From assembly GCF_002964785.1 (NCBI RefSeq), contig NZ_PQCC01000004.1, positions 1 to 64,000 on the forward strand: a stretch of 64,000 bases of DNA, in the 5' to 3' direction. The stretch's first letter is position 1; every line of letters starts with the position of its first letter. The translations under genes were made by a program, and so were the position numbers. Of the stretch, positions 29,177 to 38,872 are shown in pieces. The notes beneath the pieces were generated by a model. The model saw only the letters and a program-made list of their open reading frames with translations, searched no databases and was not told where the DNA came from. This DNA comes from Pseudoalteromonas sp. T1lg48. GTDB taxonomy: Bacteria; Pseudomonadota; Gammaproteobacteria; Enterobacterales; Alteromonadaceae.

Positions 29177-30166
29177 TCAGTTACCCTGAGCTATCAGCTC
29201 GTAGGAGCGCAAACGTGCGTGTTGATCATGAAGAATGGCGTTAATCATGATTTCATCGGCGCCGGTACGTGCCTGTAAGCCACGTAGCCCGGCATGTACC
29301 TTGTCCTGATGGCCAACGATGGACTCGCGCAACATATGGGTTACCTGCTGGCGCTCCGCCGCGGTCCAAATCATATCCATATTCTCGGTTGGTGGCGGAA
29401 TTAGCCCCTCTTGCCCTCGCAGCATGCTGACAAACTTTTGTTGCCCAGTGGTAGCCAGAAACTCGGCTTCCTCATTGCTATCGGCGGCTATCACGTTCAC
29501 CGCCACCATGACATAAGGCTCGGCCAGTTGTTGACTCGGTTGAAACTGCTGGCGATACAATTCAATGGCACGCATCATAAAATCAGGGGCAAAATGCGAG
29601 GCAAATGCAAAGGGCAGCCCCTTTTTAGCTGCCAACAGGGCACTGTAGGTGCTCGAGCCCAATAACCATAAGGGCACCTGGGTACCGACTCCGGGATAGG
29701 CGCGTACCCTTTGCCCGGGCTTGGCATTCCCAAGGAAATACGCCAATTCATCGACTTGCGGCTCTAAATCTTCCGCCGCGCTCGGATCGCGACGCAGCGC
29801 ATGGGTAGTGGCGCCATCGCTACCCGGAGCGCGACCTATACCAAGGTCGACGCGATCCGGAAATAAGGTCGCCAGCGTACCAAACTGCTCCGCCACCACC
29901 ATGGGCGCATGGTTGGGCAGCATCACGCCGCCGGATCCTATGCGTATCTTGTCGGTATGAGCACCAATATAGGCCAACAAGGTTGAGGTGGCGGCGCTGG
30001 CGATATCGGGCATATTATGATGCTCTGCCATCCAAAAACGCTGATAGCCCAGGCGTTCAACATGTTGCGCCAGCTCTTTTGCGCGCATGAACGCATCGCG
30101 GGTCGAGCTCCCCTGAACCACGGGAGCCAGGTCAAGCACGCTTAAAGGGGGTAATTTTGCCATCAT
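29177..30166 (-). CDS. Luciferase-like flavin-dependent oxidoreductase
   Basis: This 329-residue LLM-class monooxygenase is of the bacterial-luciferase-related subgroup (MsnO8/YhbW-like). Visible marks are [14 protein letters not shown] at the N-terminus, [36 protein letters not shown], and [12 protein letters not shown]. It probably uses FMNH2 supplied by a separate reductase, and the substrate is unknown. Two adjacent ATG codons (30166 and 30163) begin the conserved region. The longer frame to 30223 lacks support. It is a monocistronic gene. Confidence 0.88.
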   Translation of the reverse strand: MMAKLPPLSVLDLAPVVQGSSTRDAFMRAKELAQHVERLGYQRFWMAEHHNMPDIASAATSTLLAYIGAHTDKIRIGSGGVMLPNHAPMVVAEQFGTLATLFPDRVDLGIGRAPGSDGATTHALRRDPSAAEDLEPQVDELAYFLGNAKPGQRVRAYPGVGTQVPLWLLGSSTYSALLAAKKGLPFAFASHFAPDFMMRAIELYRQQFQPSQQLAEPYVMVAVNVIAADSNEEAEFLATTGQQKFVSMLRGQEGLIPPPTENMDMIWTAAERQQVTHMLRESIVGHQDKVHAGLRGLQARTGADEIMINAILHDQHARLRSYELIAQGN

Positions 30167-30348
30167 GTATTCACTGCCGTTGAAAGTTGTCAGAAGGGTA
30201 GAGTAACAGCTTTGTTCGCTCACATTTAGACAGCTACAAACACATCTTTGTGGCTAAATCGGCATCAATCTTCAACATCAATGCCACAACGCTCTCCCTA
30301 GGCTTAGGCTAAGATAGAAGTGTCATAAAATTAACAAGGTCAGGGGCT

Positions 30349-31635
30349 ATGATCGGGACTATTTACGATGGGAACAAGCTCATGCGCGTCGCATTCATCA
30401 CTACACTTTTCGCCTTGTTGGCTTTGGCGTACGTTCTCCCAAGCGCTAACGCCTCATCAGCAGTTATCGCAGCAGATACTCACATTCAGCTCGGCCCCCG
30501 CCCCTATGCGCTCGTCGATGCCATGGCGCCCAGTGCGCTCAAAGACAAACTACTCGCCTGTGGTGACAAAGAATTTAAGGCCCATGCGTTTTCCATCGGT
30601 CATCGCGGGGCGCCGCTGCAATTTCCCGAACATACCCGCGAAAGCTACCTGGCTGCGGCACGCATGGGTGCCGGTACACTCGAATGCGATGTCACCTTCA
30701 CCGCCGACAAGGAGCTGGTCTGTCGCCACTCTCAATGCGACTTGCATACCACCACCAATATTTTGCAAACGGAGTTGGCGGCCAAATGCTCTGAGCCTTT
30801 TACACCAGCTTCCACGCTCAAACCGGCCAGCGCCAGATGCTGTAACAGCGATATCACCCTGGCGGAGTTTAAAACCTTAAAGGGGAAAATGGATGGCGCC
30901 AACGAACACGCCACGAACGTCGAGGACTATCTGCGCGGCACCGCCGACTGGCGCACCGACCTCTATGCCATCCAGGGCACACTCATGACTCATAGAGAGA
31001 GCATTGCCTTATTTAAAGCGCTGGGCGTGCAAATGACGCCAGAGCTTAAAGCACCCAAGGTCAAGATGCCATTTAAAGGCATGTCGCAAGGGGATTACGC
31101 CGCCAAAATGATCGAGGAATATCGCCAGGCTCAGGTACCTCCTAGCCTGGTGTGGCCGCAGTCTTTTAACCGCGATGATGTGATTTATTGGCTCAACCAC
31201 CACCCGGATTTTGCAAGTCAGGCGGTATACCTGGATGGCCGTGAAAATGGCGTACATTTCGATCATCGCAAGCCGCACAGCTGGTCGCCCAACATGAAAG
31301 AGTTGGCTAACCAGAATATAGAAGTGCTCGCGCCGCCAATCTGGATGTTGCTTGATTTAGATAAAGACAACAACATAGTACCCTCGGCCTATGCCAAGGC
31401 CGCCAAGAATGCGGGATTAAAGATCATTGCCTGGTCGCTGGAGCGCTCCGGTCCGTTGGAAAACGGCGGCGGATGGTACTATCAGTCAGTCACCGAGGCG
31501 GTAAACAATGACGGCGTGCTAATGCAGGTACTGGATGTGCTGGCGCAAGAAGTGGGCGTGAGCGCCGTCTTTAGCGACTGGCCGGCCACCACCACCTATT
31601 ACGCTAATTGTCTGCTTGCAGCAGATGAGAATTAA
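30349..31635 (+). CDS. Exported glycerophosphodiester phosphodiesterase
   Basis: This 428-residue secreted GDPD-family enzyme hydrolyses glycerophosphodiesters to glycerol-3-phosphate and an alcohol. The catalytic core is seen as [15 protein letters not shown] (HRG, then E), the paired acidic residues in [10 protein letters not shown], and the second His in [10 protein letters not shown]. Several extra cysteines in residues 120-165 (CNS, CRHSQC, KCSEP, CC) suggest disulfides, fitting the periplasm. A signal peptide ends near ANA. The ATG at 30349 follows AGGGG, and the ATG at 30382 is an alternative start. Confidence 0.88.
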   Translation: MIGTIYDGNKLMRVAFITTLFALLALAYVLPSANASSAVIAADTHIQLGPRPYALVDAMAPSALKDKLLACGDKEFKAHAFSIGHRGAPLQFPEHTRESYLAAARMGAGTLECDVTFTADKELVCRHSQCDLHTTTNILQTELAAKCSEPFTPASTLKPASARCCNSDITLAEFKTLKGKMDGANEHATNVEDYLRGTADWRTDLYAIQGTLMTHRESIALFKALGVQMTPELKAPKVKMPFKGMSQGDYAAKMIEEYRQAQVPPSLVWPQSFNRDDVIYWLNHHPDFASQAVYLDGRENGVHFDHRKPHSWSPNMKELANQNIEVLAPPIWMLLDLDKDNNIVPSAYAKAAKNAGLKIIAWSLERSGPLENGGGWYYQSVTEAVNNDGVLMQVLDVLAQEVGVSAVFSDWPATTTYYANCLLAADEN

Positions 31636-31851
31636 AGAATATTAAAAGTAAGTACACACCAACATAAATATCTAAATAGACCGGTTAATGCCATTTCAGC
31701 TGACGGCCAAAAAGACTTAAGCCTCTAATTATTAGGGTAAAGTTTATATTTTTATGGCGCTATTTGGGACACAGTGATAGGCTCTAAGCGGCGCTTTATT
31801 AATCAACAACTAGCTGGCGCCCTAATTTCGGTCTTTTCTAAGGAGAGTAAT

Positions 31852-32814
31852 ATGGACCCCGTTTCGCAGATCCTCAACATGCTATTCACCGTTGAGGCAT
31901 TTCTACTTATCTTCGTGATTGTGCTACTTAAAAGCAGCGTGAAGTTCGTTCCACAAAACCGCGCCTGGCTTATTGAGCGCTTTGGTAAGTATCAATCCAC
32001 CAAAGAAGCCGGTCTTAACTTTATCGTTCCTTTTATCGACCGCATCGCCGCCGATCGCAGCCTAAAAGAGCAAGCACAAGACGTTCCGTCGCAGTCTGCA
32101 ATCACCAAAGACAATATCTCGCTTATCGTAGACGGCGTGTTGTACTTCCGAGTGCTTGATCCGTACAAAGCAACCTATGGGGTTGATGACTATGTATTCG
32201 CCGTGACCCAATTGGCGCAAACCACGATGCGTTCCGAGCTGGGTAAAATGGAGCTAGATAAAACCTTTGAAGAACGTGACTTGCTCAATACCAATATCGT
32301 CGCGGCAATCAACCAGGCCTCAGAGCCCTGGGGTATTCAGGTTCTGCGTTATGAAATTAAAGACATAGTGCCGCCAAATTCTGTGATGGAAGCGATGGAA
32401 GCACAGATGAAGGCCGAGCGTGTAAAACGTGCGCAAATCCTTGAATCCGAGGGTGATCGTCAAGCCGCTATCAATGTGGCCGAAGGTAAAAAACAATCAC
32501 AGGTACTGGCCGCTGAAGCGGAAAAGGCCGAGCAAATTCTTAGAGCCGAGGGTGAAGCCCAGGCTATTATCGCCGTGGCCGAAGCCCAAGCCGACGCCCT
32601 GCTTAAGGTCGGTGCTGCTGCCGATACCGAACAGGGTCAAAAAGCCATCCAGCTTGATCTGGCCACCAAAGCCATCGCCGCCAAAGAAGCCATCGCCCGC
32701 GAATCATCAGTGGTGTTACTCCCTGAAAGCGGCACCGATGCAAGCTCTTTGGTAGCCCAGGGATGTCCATCATTAACTCCCTTAATAACAAACAAAAAGT
32801 CAGTTAACTTTTAG
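31852..32814 (+). CDS. Paraslipin/SPFH-band 7 protein, frameshifted tail
   Basis: This stomatin-like protein of 320 residues in the present frame has an N-terminal membrane helix (residues 10-28), an SPFH domain (FVPQNRAWLIERFGKY onward), and a coiled-coil Ala/Glu-rich region (residues 195-270). Its gene is paired with an NfeD gene, the usual partner, for membrane microdomain organisation or proteolysis. The conserved tail after SSLVAQG normally reads MSIINSL. Here that sequence is found in the +1 frame (ATG at 32763 to TAA at 32805), while the present frame gives CPSLTPL instead. A one-base loss at about 32761 is implied. The ATG at 31852 follows AAGGAG. Confidence 0.9.
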   Translation: MDPVSQILNMLFTVEAFLLIFVIVLLKSSVKFVPQNRAWLIERFGKYQSTKEAGLNFIVPFIDRIAADRSLKEQAQDVPSQSAITKDNISLIVDGVLYFRVLDPYKATYGVDDYVFAVTQLAQTTMRSELGKMELDKTFEERDLLNTNIVAAINQASEPWGIQVLRYEIKDIVPPNSVMEAMEAQMKAERVKRAQILESEGDRQAAINVAEGKKQSQVLAAEAEKAEQILRAEGEAQAIIAVAEAQADALLKVGAAADTEQGQKAIQLDLATKAIAAKEAIARESSVVLLPESGTDASSLVAQGCPSLTPLITNKKSVNF

Positions 32815-32823
32815 GAGTAAGCC

Positions 32824-33279
32824 ATGGAGTTCATCACCAACAACCTTGCCGAAGCCTTAATGATTTTGGGCGTGCTTGCTCTTATCGTGGAGGTCGCGGT
32901 GCTGGGCATGTCGACCATTATTTTGCTGTTGCTGGGTCTGTCGTTGTTGGCCACCGGGCTCATGATGAACTTTTCATTACTGGATAGCTCGTTAACCACG
33001 GCACTGTGGAGTAACACCCTGGTCACTGCTGCCTTAGCCCTCTTGCTCTGGAAACCACTTCAGCGCATGCAGGAGCAACGCGACAGCACCGAAGTGCACT
33101 CTGACTTTGCCGAGTTAACCTTTACGCTAACGGAAGATGTAAACGATGAGGGCTTAGCCCATTACGTCTACTCTGGTATCACCTGGAAACTTAAAAGTAG
33201 GCAGCCTCTTAGTGCTGGCACCTTGGTCAAGGTGGTGAAAAAAGAAGTGGGTGTGATGTGGGTGGAAGCGTCTGAATAA
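32824..33279 (+). CDS. NfeD-family membrane protein
   Basis: This short NfeD-like protein of 151 residues has three hydrophobic helices in the first 80 residues and a C-terminal OB-fold-like domain (GITWKLKSRQPLSAGTLVKVVKKEVGVMWVE). NfeD proteins work with SPFH partners, and the gene follows the paraslipin by 9 bases with its own TTAGGAG site. There is no protease domain, so it is the short class. Confidence 0.9.
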   Translation: MEFITNNLAEALMILGVLALIVEVAVLGMSTIILLLLGLSLLATGLMMNFSLLDSSLTTALWSNTLVTAALALLLWKPLQRMQEQRDSTEVHSDFAELTFTLTEDVNDEGLAHYVYSGITWKLKSRQPLSAGTLVKVVKKEVGVMWVEASE

Positions 33280-33329
33280 CTCCCCCGCTGCACACCTGAC
33301 CTGCGCGAAGAAGCGCACGCAATAAAGAT

Positions 33330-33366
33330 AAGTACGAACACATCGCGGTGAGTTCGTACTTTTTTT
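33330..33366 (+). terminator. Terminator of paraslipin-nfeD operon
   Basis: The stem AAGTACGAAC/GTTCGTACTT is followed by seven T. It lies between convergent nfeD and modC. Confidence 0.9.
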
Positions 33367-33375
33367 ATGGCGATG

Positions 33376-34035
33376 CTAACTAATACCACACTCTAGCAAG
33401 GCCGATGTGGACGCTGAAATACTGGTTTGTTCAACGCACACTTGTGTTTCACACAAGATGTTTAACTCGTCGCTAATATGCGATACATAAACCAGTGATA
33501 CCCCACTCTGTTGCAACCTGCGTAAATAATCCAATATCTTTTTCTTCAAACGCATGTCGATACCCGTCAGCGGCTCATCAAACAATAAAAAATCGGGCTC
33601 ACTATAGATAGCCCGCGCGATGGCAACACGCCGTTGTTCACCGCCAGAAAGAAGGTGCGGCTTACGTGTTAATAAATTTTCCAACTCCAACACCGATATT
33701 AGCTCTGACAACAAAGCCGGGTTTGCCTGCTTATTGCCAAAAGATATGTTCTTCAGCACATTAAGATGAGGGAATAAACATGAATCCTGACAGACCACCC
33801 CAGCCCGGCGGTCCTCAGGCGGCACAAAGACACCCTGTTGTGAGTCCTGTAAACACCGTCCTGCCACTTCCACACGTCCAACCGCGCGGGGCTCAAAACC
33901 CGCCAGGATTCGTATCAATGACGTTTTTCCGCAACCTGACGCGCCGGTGATCCCCACACTGTGCACCTTCCCCGTATTGATCTCATAGCGTTGGCGTTGC
34001 TCCCCCCGAGCGAGCATACAGTTAATGACCAGCAT
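33376..34035 (-). CDS. modC: Molybdate ABC transporter ATPase, short form
   Basis: This 219-residue ATP-binding subunit is the last gene of the moa-mod operon. Walker A is GASGCGKTS, the signature LSGGEQRRVAIARA, Walker B LLFDEPLTGID, and the switch His lies in YVSHISDE. It energises molybdate uptake with ModA and ModB. Typical ModC proteins (about 350 residues) carry a C-terminal TOBE/MOP molybdate-binding domain. This one stops right after the ATPase domain, so regulation by bound oxyanion would be absent. The start overlaps modB by 14 bases. Confidence 0.88.
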   Translation of the reverse strand: MLVINCMLARGEQRQRYEINTGKVHSVGITGASGCGKTSLIRILAGFEPRAVGRVEVAGRCLQDSQQGVFVPPEDRRAGVVCQDSCLFPHLNVLKNISFGNKQANPALLSELISVLELENLLTRKPHLLSGGEQRRVAIARAIYSEPDFLLFDEPLTGIDMRLKKKILDYLRRLQQSGVSLVYVSHISDELNILCETQVCVEQTSISASTSALLECGIS

Positions 34036-34705
34036 GTTTTTGCCCGCCTCCTTTTAAGATATTAATAAAGGTGAGGGTAATAATGGCAAATACAAAGAGA
34101 CCCAATGACATACGGTGAGCCGCGTCATAATCCATGGCTTCTACAGCATCAAAAATCGCGATTGAGAGCACTTGCGTTTCCCCTGGGATGTTACCACCTA
34201 TCATCAAAATCACACCGAATTCACCCACGGTGTGAGCAAAGCACAATAGCGTCGCGCTCATAATGCCGTGTTTACATACGGGTAAGGTAACCCTGATAAA
34301 GGTTTGCAAGCGACCATAACCCAGAGAGCGGCCCATTTCGCTTAAGCGATGATCATACTGGGCAAAAGCACTTTGCAGTGGGCCGATAACAAAAGGCAGC
34401 GAATACAACAACGAGCCCAATAAGATCCCAGTAAAAGAAAAGGCTAAAGGTCGCGACGTAAGTGCACTAAATTGTGAGCCGATAAAGGAGTCAGGAGAAA
34501 AGGCCACCAACAGATAAAAGCCCAACACGGTGGGAGGTAAAATAAGAGGAAGAGTGATCACAGACTCGACAACCCTGGCCATTATGCTGCGACTGGCATT
34601 GAGCCACCAAGCAAGAGGCAAGCCGACTAACATTAGAATCAAGGTCGTCAAAGTCGCCAACTTTACGGTCACCCAGAGCGCGTCATAGACGAGGTTACTG
34701 AGCAT
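34022..34705 (-). CDS. modB: Molybdate ABC transporter permease
   Basis: This 227-residue inner membrane permease has about five helices and the EAA-type loop in EMGRSLGYGRLQTFIRVTLP that contacts ModC. PLILPPTVLGFYLLV and the HTVGEFGVILMIGGNIPGET segment are classic for ModB. The ATG at 34705 begins the first helix and overlaps the end of modA by 11 bases. Longer in-frame starts lie inside modA. Confidence 0.92.
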   Translation of the reverse strand: MLSNLVYDALWVTVKLATLTTLILMLVGLPLAWWLNASRSIMARVVESVITLPLILPPTVLGFYLLVAFSPDSFIGSQFSALTSRPLAFSFTGILLGSLLYSLPFVIGPLQSAFAQYDHRLSEMGRSLGYGRLQTFIRVTLPVCKHGIMSATLLCFAHTVGEFGVILMIGGNIPGETQVLSIAIFDAVEAMDYDAAHRMSLGLFVFAIITLTFINILKGGGQKHAGH

Positions 34706-35426
34706 AATCATCCACCTGTTCATAACCTGTTTGGCGCAGAATCTGCTTGGCAATGGGGGTCGTTAAGAACTCGATAAACTGCTCTGCGGCTGGATTCGGC
34801 TGCTCTCCCAATAACGCTAGAGACTGCACCAGGGCTTGCTGACGAGGCAGCAATTGATACGCTGTTTTTGGTATTTTCTGGGCAAGCACCAAACTGTAGG
34901 CAACCAAGCCTACATCGGTGTTTTTCAAAGCGGTAAACTGAAAAGCCTGGCTGACATTAGCGGCTATAATGGCCTTACACGCTTGGAGACGCGGCATGTC
35001 AGCGAGTATGTTCTGCGCGGCGATGCCATAGGGCGCAAATTTTGGGTTCGCATAAGCCAGACGACAGTCACCAGGTAAGACATTCAGCACCTCTGCAATA
35101 GGCCTTTGTGCACTATAAAGTGCCAATTGCCCCTGGGCATAGTGGCGGGTATCACGCGCATACCCCTGTTGCAATAATAGCGCAGGTCGCTGAGTGTCCG
35201 CAGCGAAGAAGATATCGAAAGGGGCGCCGCGTCTTATTTGCTGGTACAGAACCCCCGTTGACGCGCTCGAAATACTAAACTGACCGCCATGCTCAGCTTG
35301 GTATGCGGCAACAAGTTGCTGTAGCGGTAACTTAAAGTTACTGGCTACGGCCAAACGTACGGGGTCCGCTTCAGCCTTTACCATCAGCGGCATCATGACT
35401 AACAGAGACAATGCCCAGAGTCTCAT
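34695..35426 (-). CDS. modA: Molybdate-binding periplasmic protein
   Basis: This 243-residue substrate-binding protein has a signal peptide ending near VKAEA. It has the ModA pattern VAVASNF-like at the mature start (VRLAVASNFKLPLQQL), SSASTGVLYQQIRRGAPFDIFFAAD, and LALYSAQ. It captures molybdate or tungstate for ModBC. The gene overlaps moaE by 4 bases and so is translated from the same mRNA as the cofactor genes. Confidence 0.92.
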   Translation of the reverse strand: MRLWALSLLVMMPLMVKAEADPVRLAVASNFKLPLQQLVAAYQAEHGGQFSISSASTGVLYQQIRRGAPFDIFFAADTQRPALLLQQGYARDTRHYAQGQLALYSAQRPIAEVLNVLPGDCRLAYANPKFAPYGIAAQNILADMPRLQACKAIIAANVSQAFQFTALKNTDVGLVAYSLVLAQKIPKTAYQLLPRQQALVQSLALLGEQPNPAAEQFIEFLTTPIAKQILRQTGYEQVDDYAQ

Positions 35427-35878
35427 TCGGACTCACCCCAACGCGCTAATGCCAAAGTATCTTTGTCATTTTGCGCCAACCAAAGCTCTCCCTCTTGGCG
35501 CTGCTCCTTTTTCCAAAAAGGCGCTTCACTTTTCAAATGATCCATCACATATTCACACGCCAAAAAAGCTTTTTCCCGGTGTCTTGCAGCAACACCAACA
35601 AAAACAATTTGTTCATTGAGAGCTAAACTCCCCACTCGATGCACAACATCAATGTGCGGCACTTCAAAGCGCGCTTTAGCACGAGTGCAAATCGCTTCAA
35701 GGCTTTTTTGCGTCATTCCCGGATAGTGCTCCAAGGTGAGGCCGCTAACGGCCTCACCCTGATTGATATCACGCACTAATCCGACAAAACTGACGACGGC
35801 ACCACAACTGCTGTCACGGCTTTGCAACTCCGTTATCAATGCCCCAACGTCAAAGTCCTCTTGGCAAACTCGGATCAT
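35423..35878 (-). CDS. moaE: Molybdopterin synthase large subunit
   Basis: This 151-residue MoaE with MoaD converts precursor Z (cPMP) to molybdopterin. Recognised by GAVVSFVGLVRDIN, LEHYPGMTQKSLE, DVVHRVGSLALNEQIVFVGVAARHREKAFLAC and the catalytic lysines in LKSEAPFWKKEQ. It lies one base after moaD in the operon. Confidence 0.95.
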   Translation of the reverse strand: MIRVCQEDFDVGALITELQSRDSSCGAVVSFVGLVRDINQGEAVSGLTLEHYPGMTQKSLEAICTRAKARFEVPHIDVVHRVGSLALNEQIVFVGVAARHREKAFLACEYVMDHLKSEAPFWKKEQRQEGELWLAQNDKDTLALARWGESE

Positions 35879-35879
35879 T

Positions 35880-36128
35880 TTATCCCCCGGTCACCGGTGG
35901 GAAAAAAGCAACTTCATCACCATCGTTTACTGGCGTGTATTCATCGGCCATGCTTTGGTTTACTGCACCTAAGGTCTGTTTACTTTGTAAAAACTCCTCC
36001 CAGCTTTGCTCTCGCTGTACCAGCGCAGCGCGAACATCGGCTAAACAGGTTAAATCCCGATGGTGCAATTCAAGGCGTTCACATTTTAAAAGGTCACGTA
36101 AACGACCAAAAAACAAAACACTAATCAT
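35880..36128 (-). CDS. moaD: Molybdopterin synthase sulfur carrier
   Basis: This 82-residue ubiquitin-like protein ends in the required Gly-Gly (FFPPVTGG), which MoeB adenylates and which is then thiocarboxylated to give sulfur to molybdopterin. [10 protein letters not shown] opens the beta-grasp fold. The start overlaps the moaC stop by 4 bases. Confidence 0.95.
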   Translation of the reverse strand: MISVLFFGRLRDLLKCERLELHHRDLTCLADVRAALVQREQSWEEFLQSKQTLGAVNQSMADEYTPVNDGDEVAFFPPVTGG

Positions 36129-36604
36129 AGCTTCTCCTCAACATGATAATGACCAGACTTACCACCGCTTTTTTCCAAAACGTAAAGATCACCAATACGC
36201 ATGGCAGGATCAACGGCCTTACACATATCAAAAATAGTCAGCGCAGCAACACTTGCCCCGGTCAAGGCCTCCATTTCCACCCCGGTCTGACCACAGAGTT
36301 TCGCTGAAGCTATGATGCGAATGCTGGCGTGCTCGGGTTCAAATTCAAAGTCTAAAGTCACTTGCGTAAGAGCCAGTGGGTGACACAAAGGGATCAAATC
36401 GGCACATTTTTTTGTTGCTTGTATACCGGCAATGCGGGCGACCTGAATAACATCGCCCTTTTTATGGCCGTGACTGCAAACAAGATCAAAGGCTTCTCGA
36501 CTCATACTGATCCGCGCCTGCGCAAAAGCTTGGCGAATGGTGGCTTGCTTAGCACTGACATCGACCATTTGCGCCTTACCCTTGTCATCTAAATGAGTAA
36601 GCAT
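36125..36604 (-). CDS. moaC: Cyclic pyranopterin monophosphate synthase
   Basis: This 159-residue MoaC forms cPMP from the MoaA product. The family pattern is complete: the N-terminal [15 protein letters not shown], the [12 protein letters not shown] substrate loop, [28 protein letters not shown] and the closing KSGGKSGH. It sits 3 bases after moaB in the operon. Confidence 0.95.
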   Translation of the reverse strand: MLTHLDDKGKAQMVDVSAKQATIRQAFAQARISMSREAFDLVCSHGHKKGDVIQVARIAGIQATKKCADLIPLCHPLALTQVTLDFEFEPEHASIRIIASAKLCGQTGVEMEALTGASVAALTIFDMCKAVDPAMRIGDLYVLEKSGGKSGHYHVEEKL

Positions 36605-36607
36605 TAC

Positions 36608-37153
36608 CTACCCCCGACTTACGCATTGCAACACAGCACTCTTTTTCAAGTGAGGCACAAAATTACAGGGGCCATGACGAGCATCCAATTGTTCTTTAAT
36701 CACTTCATACCAGGCTGTTTTACATGCATTGGTGGAGCCTGGCATGGCAAACATAACAACGCCATTAGCCATGCCTGCCACAGCACGAGATTGAATCGTT
36801 GAGGTACCAATATGCTTTTCAGAAATACTGCGAAAGACCTCACCAAAGCCTGGCACTTGTTTATCAAATAGCGGCGTTAAAGCCTCAGGGGTATTATCAC
36901 GAGCAGTAAATCCGGTACCGCCAGTCACCAAAATAGCCTGTACATCATCGCTGGCAATCCACTGAGAAACACAGGCTCGGATCTGATAGATGTCATCCTT
37001 CACAATGGCCTTATCGGCAAGGTGGTGGCCACTTTCCAGCAAACCATCAACTAATGCCTGCCCAGAGGTGTCTGTTGCCTCATCACGTGTATCTGAAACG
37101 GTGAGCACGGCAATATTTAGAGCTTGAAATACTTTTTCAGCCAAATGCGACAT
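36608..37153 (-). CDS. moaB: Molybdopterin adenylyltransferase-like MoaB
   Basis: This 181-residue MogA/MoaB-type protein binds molybdopterin and activates it by adenylation. TVSDTRDEATDTSGQ at the N-terminus and the signature VTGGTGFTARDNTPEAL, with GFGEVFR and FAMPGSTNACKTAW, are clear. It overlaps the end of mobA by 17 bases. Confidence 0.93.
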   Translation of the reverse strand: MSHLAEKVFQALNIAVLTVSDTRDEATDTSGQALVDGLLESGHHLADKAIVKDDIYQIRACVSQWIASDDVQAILVTGGTGFTARDNTPEALTPLFDKQVPGFGEVFRSISEKHIGTSTIQSRAVAGMANGVVMFAMPGSTNACKTAWYEVIKEQLDARHGPCNFVPHLKKSAVLQCVSRG

Positions 37154-37700
37154 AACTTACTTCCTTCTCGCTGAGCCGCGCCCATTGCTGCGGCGTGTTG
37201 GTATTGATTAAAAATTCTTTGTTTCGCAGCGGCAGACGCGCCGCCTGTAAATAATTAAGCAGGGCTTTGATGGAACAGTTTTGGCCGGTCATCAATTGCT
37301 TATTGAGGTAATCTCGGGTGTCTTGAGTTAACGGGATAACACAAGGTAAATTGCATTGTTCATAACACACAGCTCGGCCATGTTCTTCACTGTACGCCTG
37401 TAATTTACTGATAAGTCGATCGTTGAGTAACGGCATATCGACGGGAATAATTGTCAGCCAAGCATTGCCCTGTATTTCGCGACTCACGGCATGGATACCG
37501 CCTAAAGGGCCTCGTTTGGGATAGACATCCACAATACCCTTGCCCTTATTACGACTCACCCACAACTCTTGCGCACGACTGAGAGCGAGAGTTTTTAGAC
37601 TGTGGTTTAATAAGCTGCCGCCGCGCCACGTCAATTCTGCTTTATCACGGCCCATCCGCGACGATTGTCCCCCCGCCAGTACCATACCAATGTGTTTCAT
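37137..37700 (-). CDS. mobA: Molybdenum cofactor guanylyltransferase
   Basis: This 187-residue MobA attaches GMP to Moco to give the bis-MGD needed by NarG. The nucleotide site is MVLAGGQSSRMGRDKAEL at the N-terminus, and the metal-binding Asp lies in IIPVDMPLLNDRL. It follows moaA by 4 bases. Confidence 0.94.
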   Translation of the reverse strand: MKHIGMVLAGGQSSRMGRDKAELTWRGGSLLNHSLKTLALSRAQELWVSRNKGKGIVDVYPKRGPLGGIHAVSREIQGNAWLTIIPVDMPLLNDRLISKLQAYSEEHGRAVCYEQCNLPCVIPLTQDTRDYLNKQLMTGQNCSIKALLNYLQAARLPLRNKEFLINTNTPQQWARLSEKEVSYVAFG

Positions 37701-37704
37701 CTGG

Positions 37705-38685
37705 CTAGCCTCCGATCATGGCAAGGTGTTTGGTCGCCCCCGAATTGCCCCCATGCAGACGATGCGCATCGGGCTTATGGGTGAGCAGTGCAGCGACCTG
37801 TTGATCAAGTAACGCTTGCTTGTCGGCATGCAAATAAGGCCTTAGGTCATAACCCGCATCGCCAAATAAGCACAGGTGTAGTTTAGCTTGTGATGAAATG
37901 CGCAAACGATTGCAGCTTTTGCAAAAGTCTTTGCTATAAGGGGCAATAAACCCAACCTTTCCGACTTTATTAGGGTGGCTAAATTCGCGCGCGGGGCCCG
38001 CGCTTCGTTCGCGCAGGGTTTCCACCCAGCCTTTGCTGTGAAGGTGATGAGCAACATGCTCGGCACTGACATGGTTGGCACGAAAGTAATCACCATTATC
38101 AGCCGTTTGCATCAACTCAATAAAACGTAACGTTAACGGCTTCTCTGCGGCCCAGGCAACAAGTTCATCAAGTTGCGCATAGTTATACTGGCGCAACAAC
38201 ACGGTGTTTACTTTAACGCTGGCGATCCCCGACTCTATTGCCTGGTCGATACCACTAAGCAGGTCATCCAGAGCATCGCGGCCGATGATGGCTTTAAGCA
38301 TACGTGGATCAAGGCTGTCGCAGCTAATGTTAATGGCATCCAATCCTGCTTGCTGCCAGGCAGAGAGATGACGACTGAGCTGATAGCCATTGGTTGTTAA
38401 CGCTACTTTTTCGATTCCCGGGGTTTGCTTAAGAACAGCAATAATGTCACTTAAATCTCTTCGTAAAGCGGGTTCTCCACCGGTCAGGCGGATTTTTCGA
38501 ATACCGTTACGAGCAAAGGATTCGGCTAAGATCGCAATATTATCAAGGGATAAACTATGCGCTTTACCCTCGCATTCAAAGCCATCGGGCAAACAGTAAT
38601 TACAACGGTAATTACAAAGGTCAGTGATCGATAGGCGCAAGTAACTAAACGTGCGCCCTTGTGGGTCTTGTAGCATGTGCAACAC
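37705..38685 (-). CDS. moaA: GTP 3',8-cyclase
   Basis: This 326-residue radical SAM enzyme starts molybdopterin synthesis from GTP. The N-terminal cluster motif is CNYRCNYC. The second cluster Cys residues lie in FCKSCNRLRISSQAKLHLC. LTGGEPALRRDL is the usual radical SAM GGEP loop. The C-terminus ends in MIGG, the Gly-Gly tail needed for activity. It is the first gene of the nine-gene moa-mod operon. AAAGG lies upstream of the ATG. Confidence 0.95.
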   Translation of the reverse strand: MLHMLQDPQGRTFSYLRLSITDLCNYRCNYCLPDGFECEGKAHSLSLDNIAILAESFARNGIRKIRLTGGEPALRRDLSDIIAVLKQTPGIEKVALTTNGYQLSRHLSAWQQAGLDAINISCDSLDPRMLKAIIGRDALDDLLSGIDQAIESGIASVKVNTVLLRQYNYAQLDELVAWAAEKPLTLRFIELMQTADNGDYFRANHVSAEHVAHHLHSKGWVETLRERSAGPAREFSHPNKVGKVGFIAPYSKDFCKSCNRLRISSQAKLHLCLFGDAGYDLRPYLHADKQALLDQQVAALLTHKPDAHRLHGGNSGATKHLAMIGG

Positions 38686-38689
38686 CTTT

Positions 38690-38815
38690 CCAAATACGGG
38701 AGGCTTAAAAATTTCTTTTTAAACCCGGTGCGCGAATATCAACTTCGCGTCACGGCCAAAAAACCATACCTAAAGGCTAAGGCTTTTAAGGCTTCGGAGT
38801 TGTTCTAATTTATGT
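38690..38815 (-). promoter_or_regulatory. Structured leader before moaA, possible Moco riboswitch
   Basis: The minus-strand leader holds several stems: CGCGAA/TTCGCG (38731-38749), an AU stem capped by GAAA (38705-38722), and the motif AAGCC-TTAAAA-GCCTTAGCC. It ends in GCCTCCC before the ribosome-binding site. Moco-sensing RNAs commonly precede moaA in gammaproteobacteria. Assignment here rests on position and general structure only. Confidence 0.35.
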
Positions 38816-38872
38816 TCTCATGGTATTGCAGAGCGTGGACATAAACCATACAACTGGATGAGTAGGGATATA

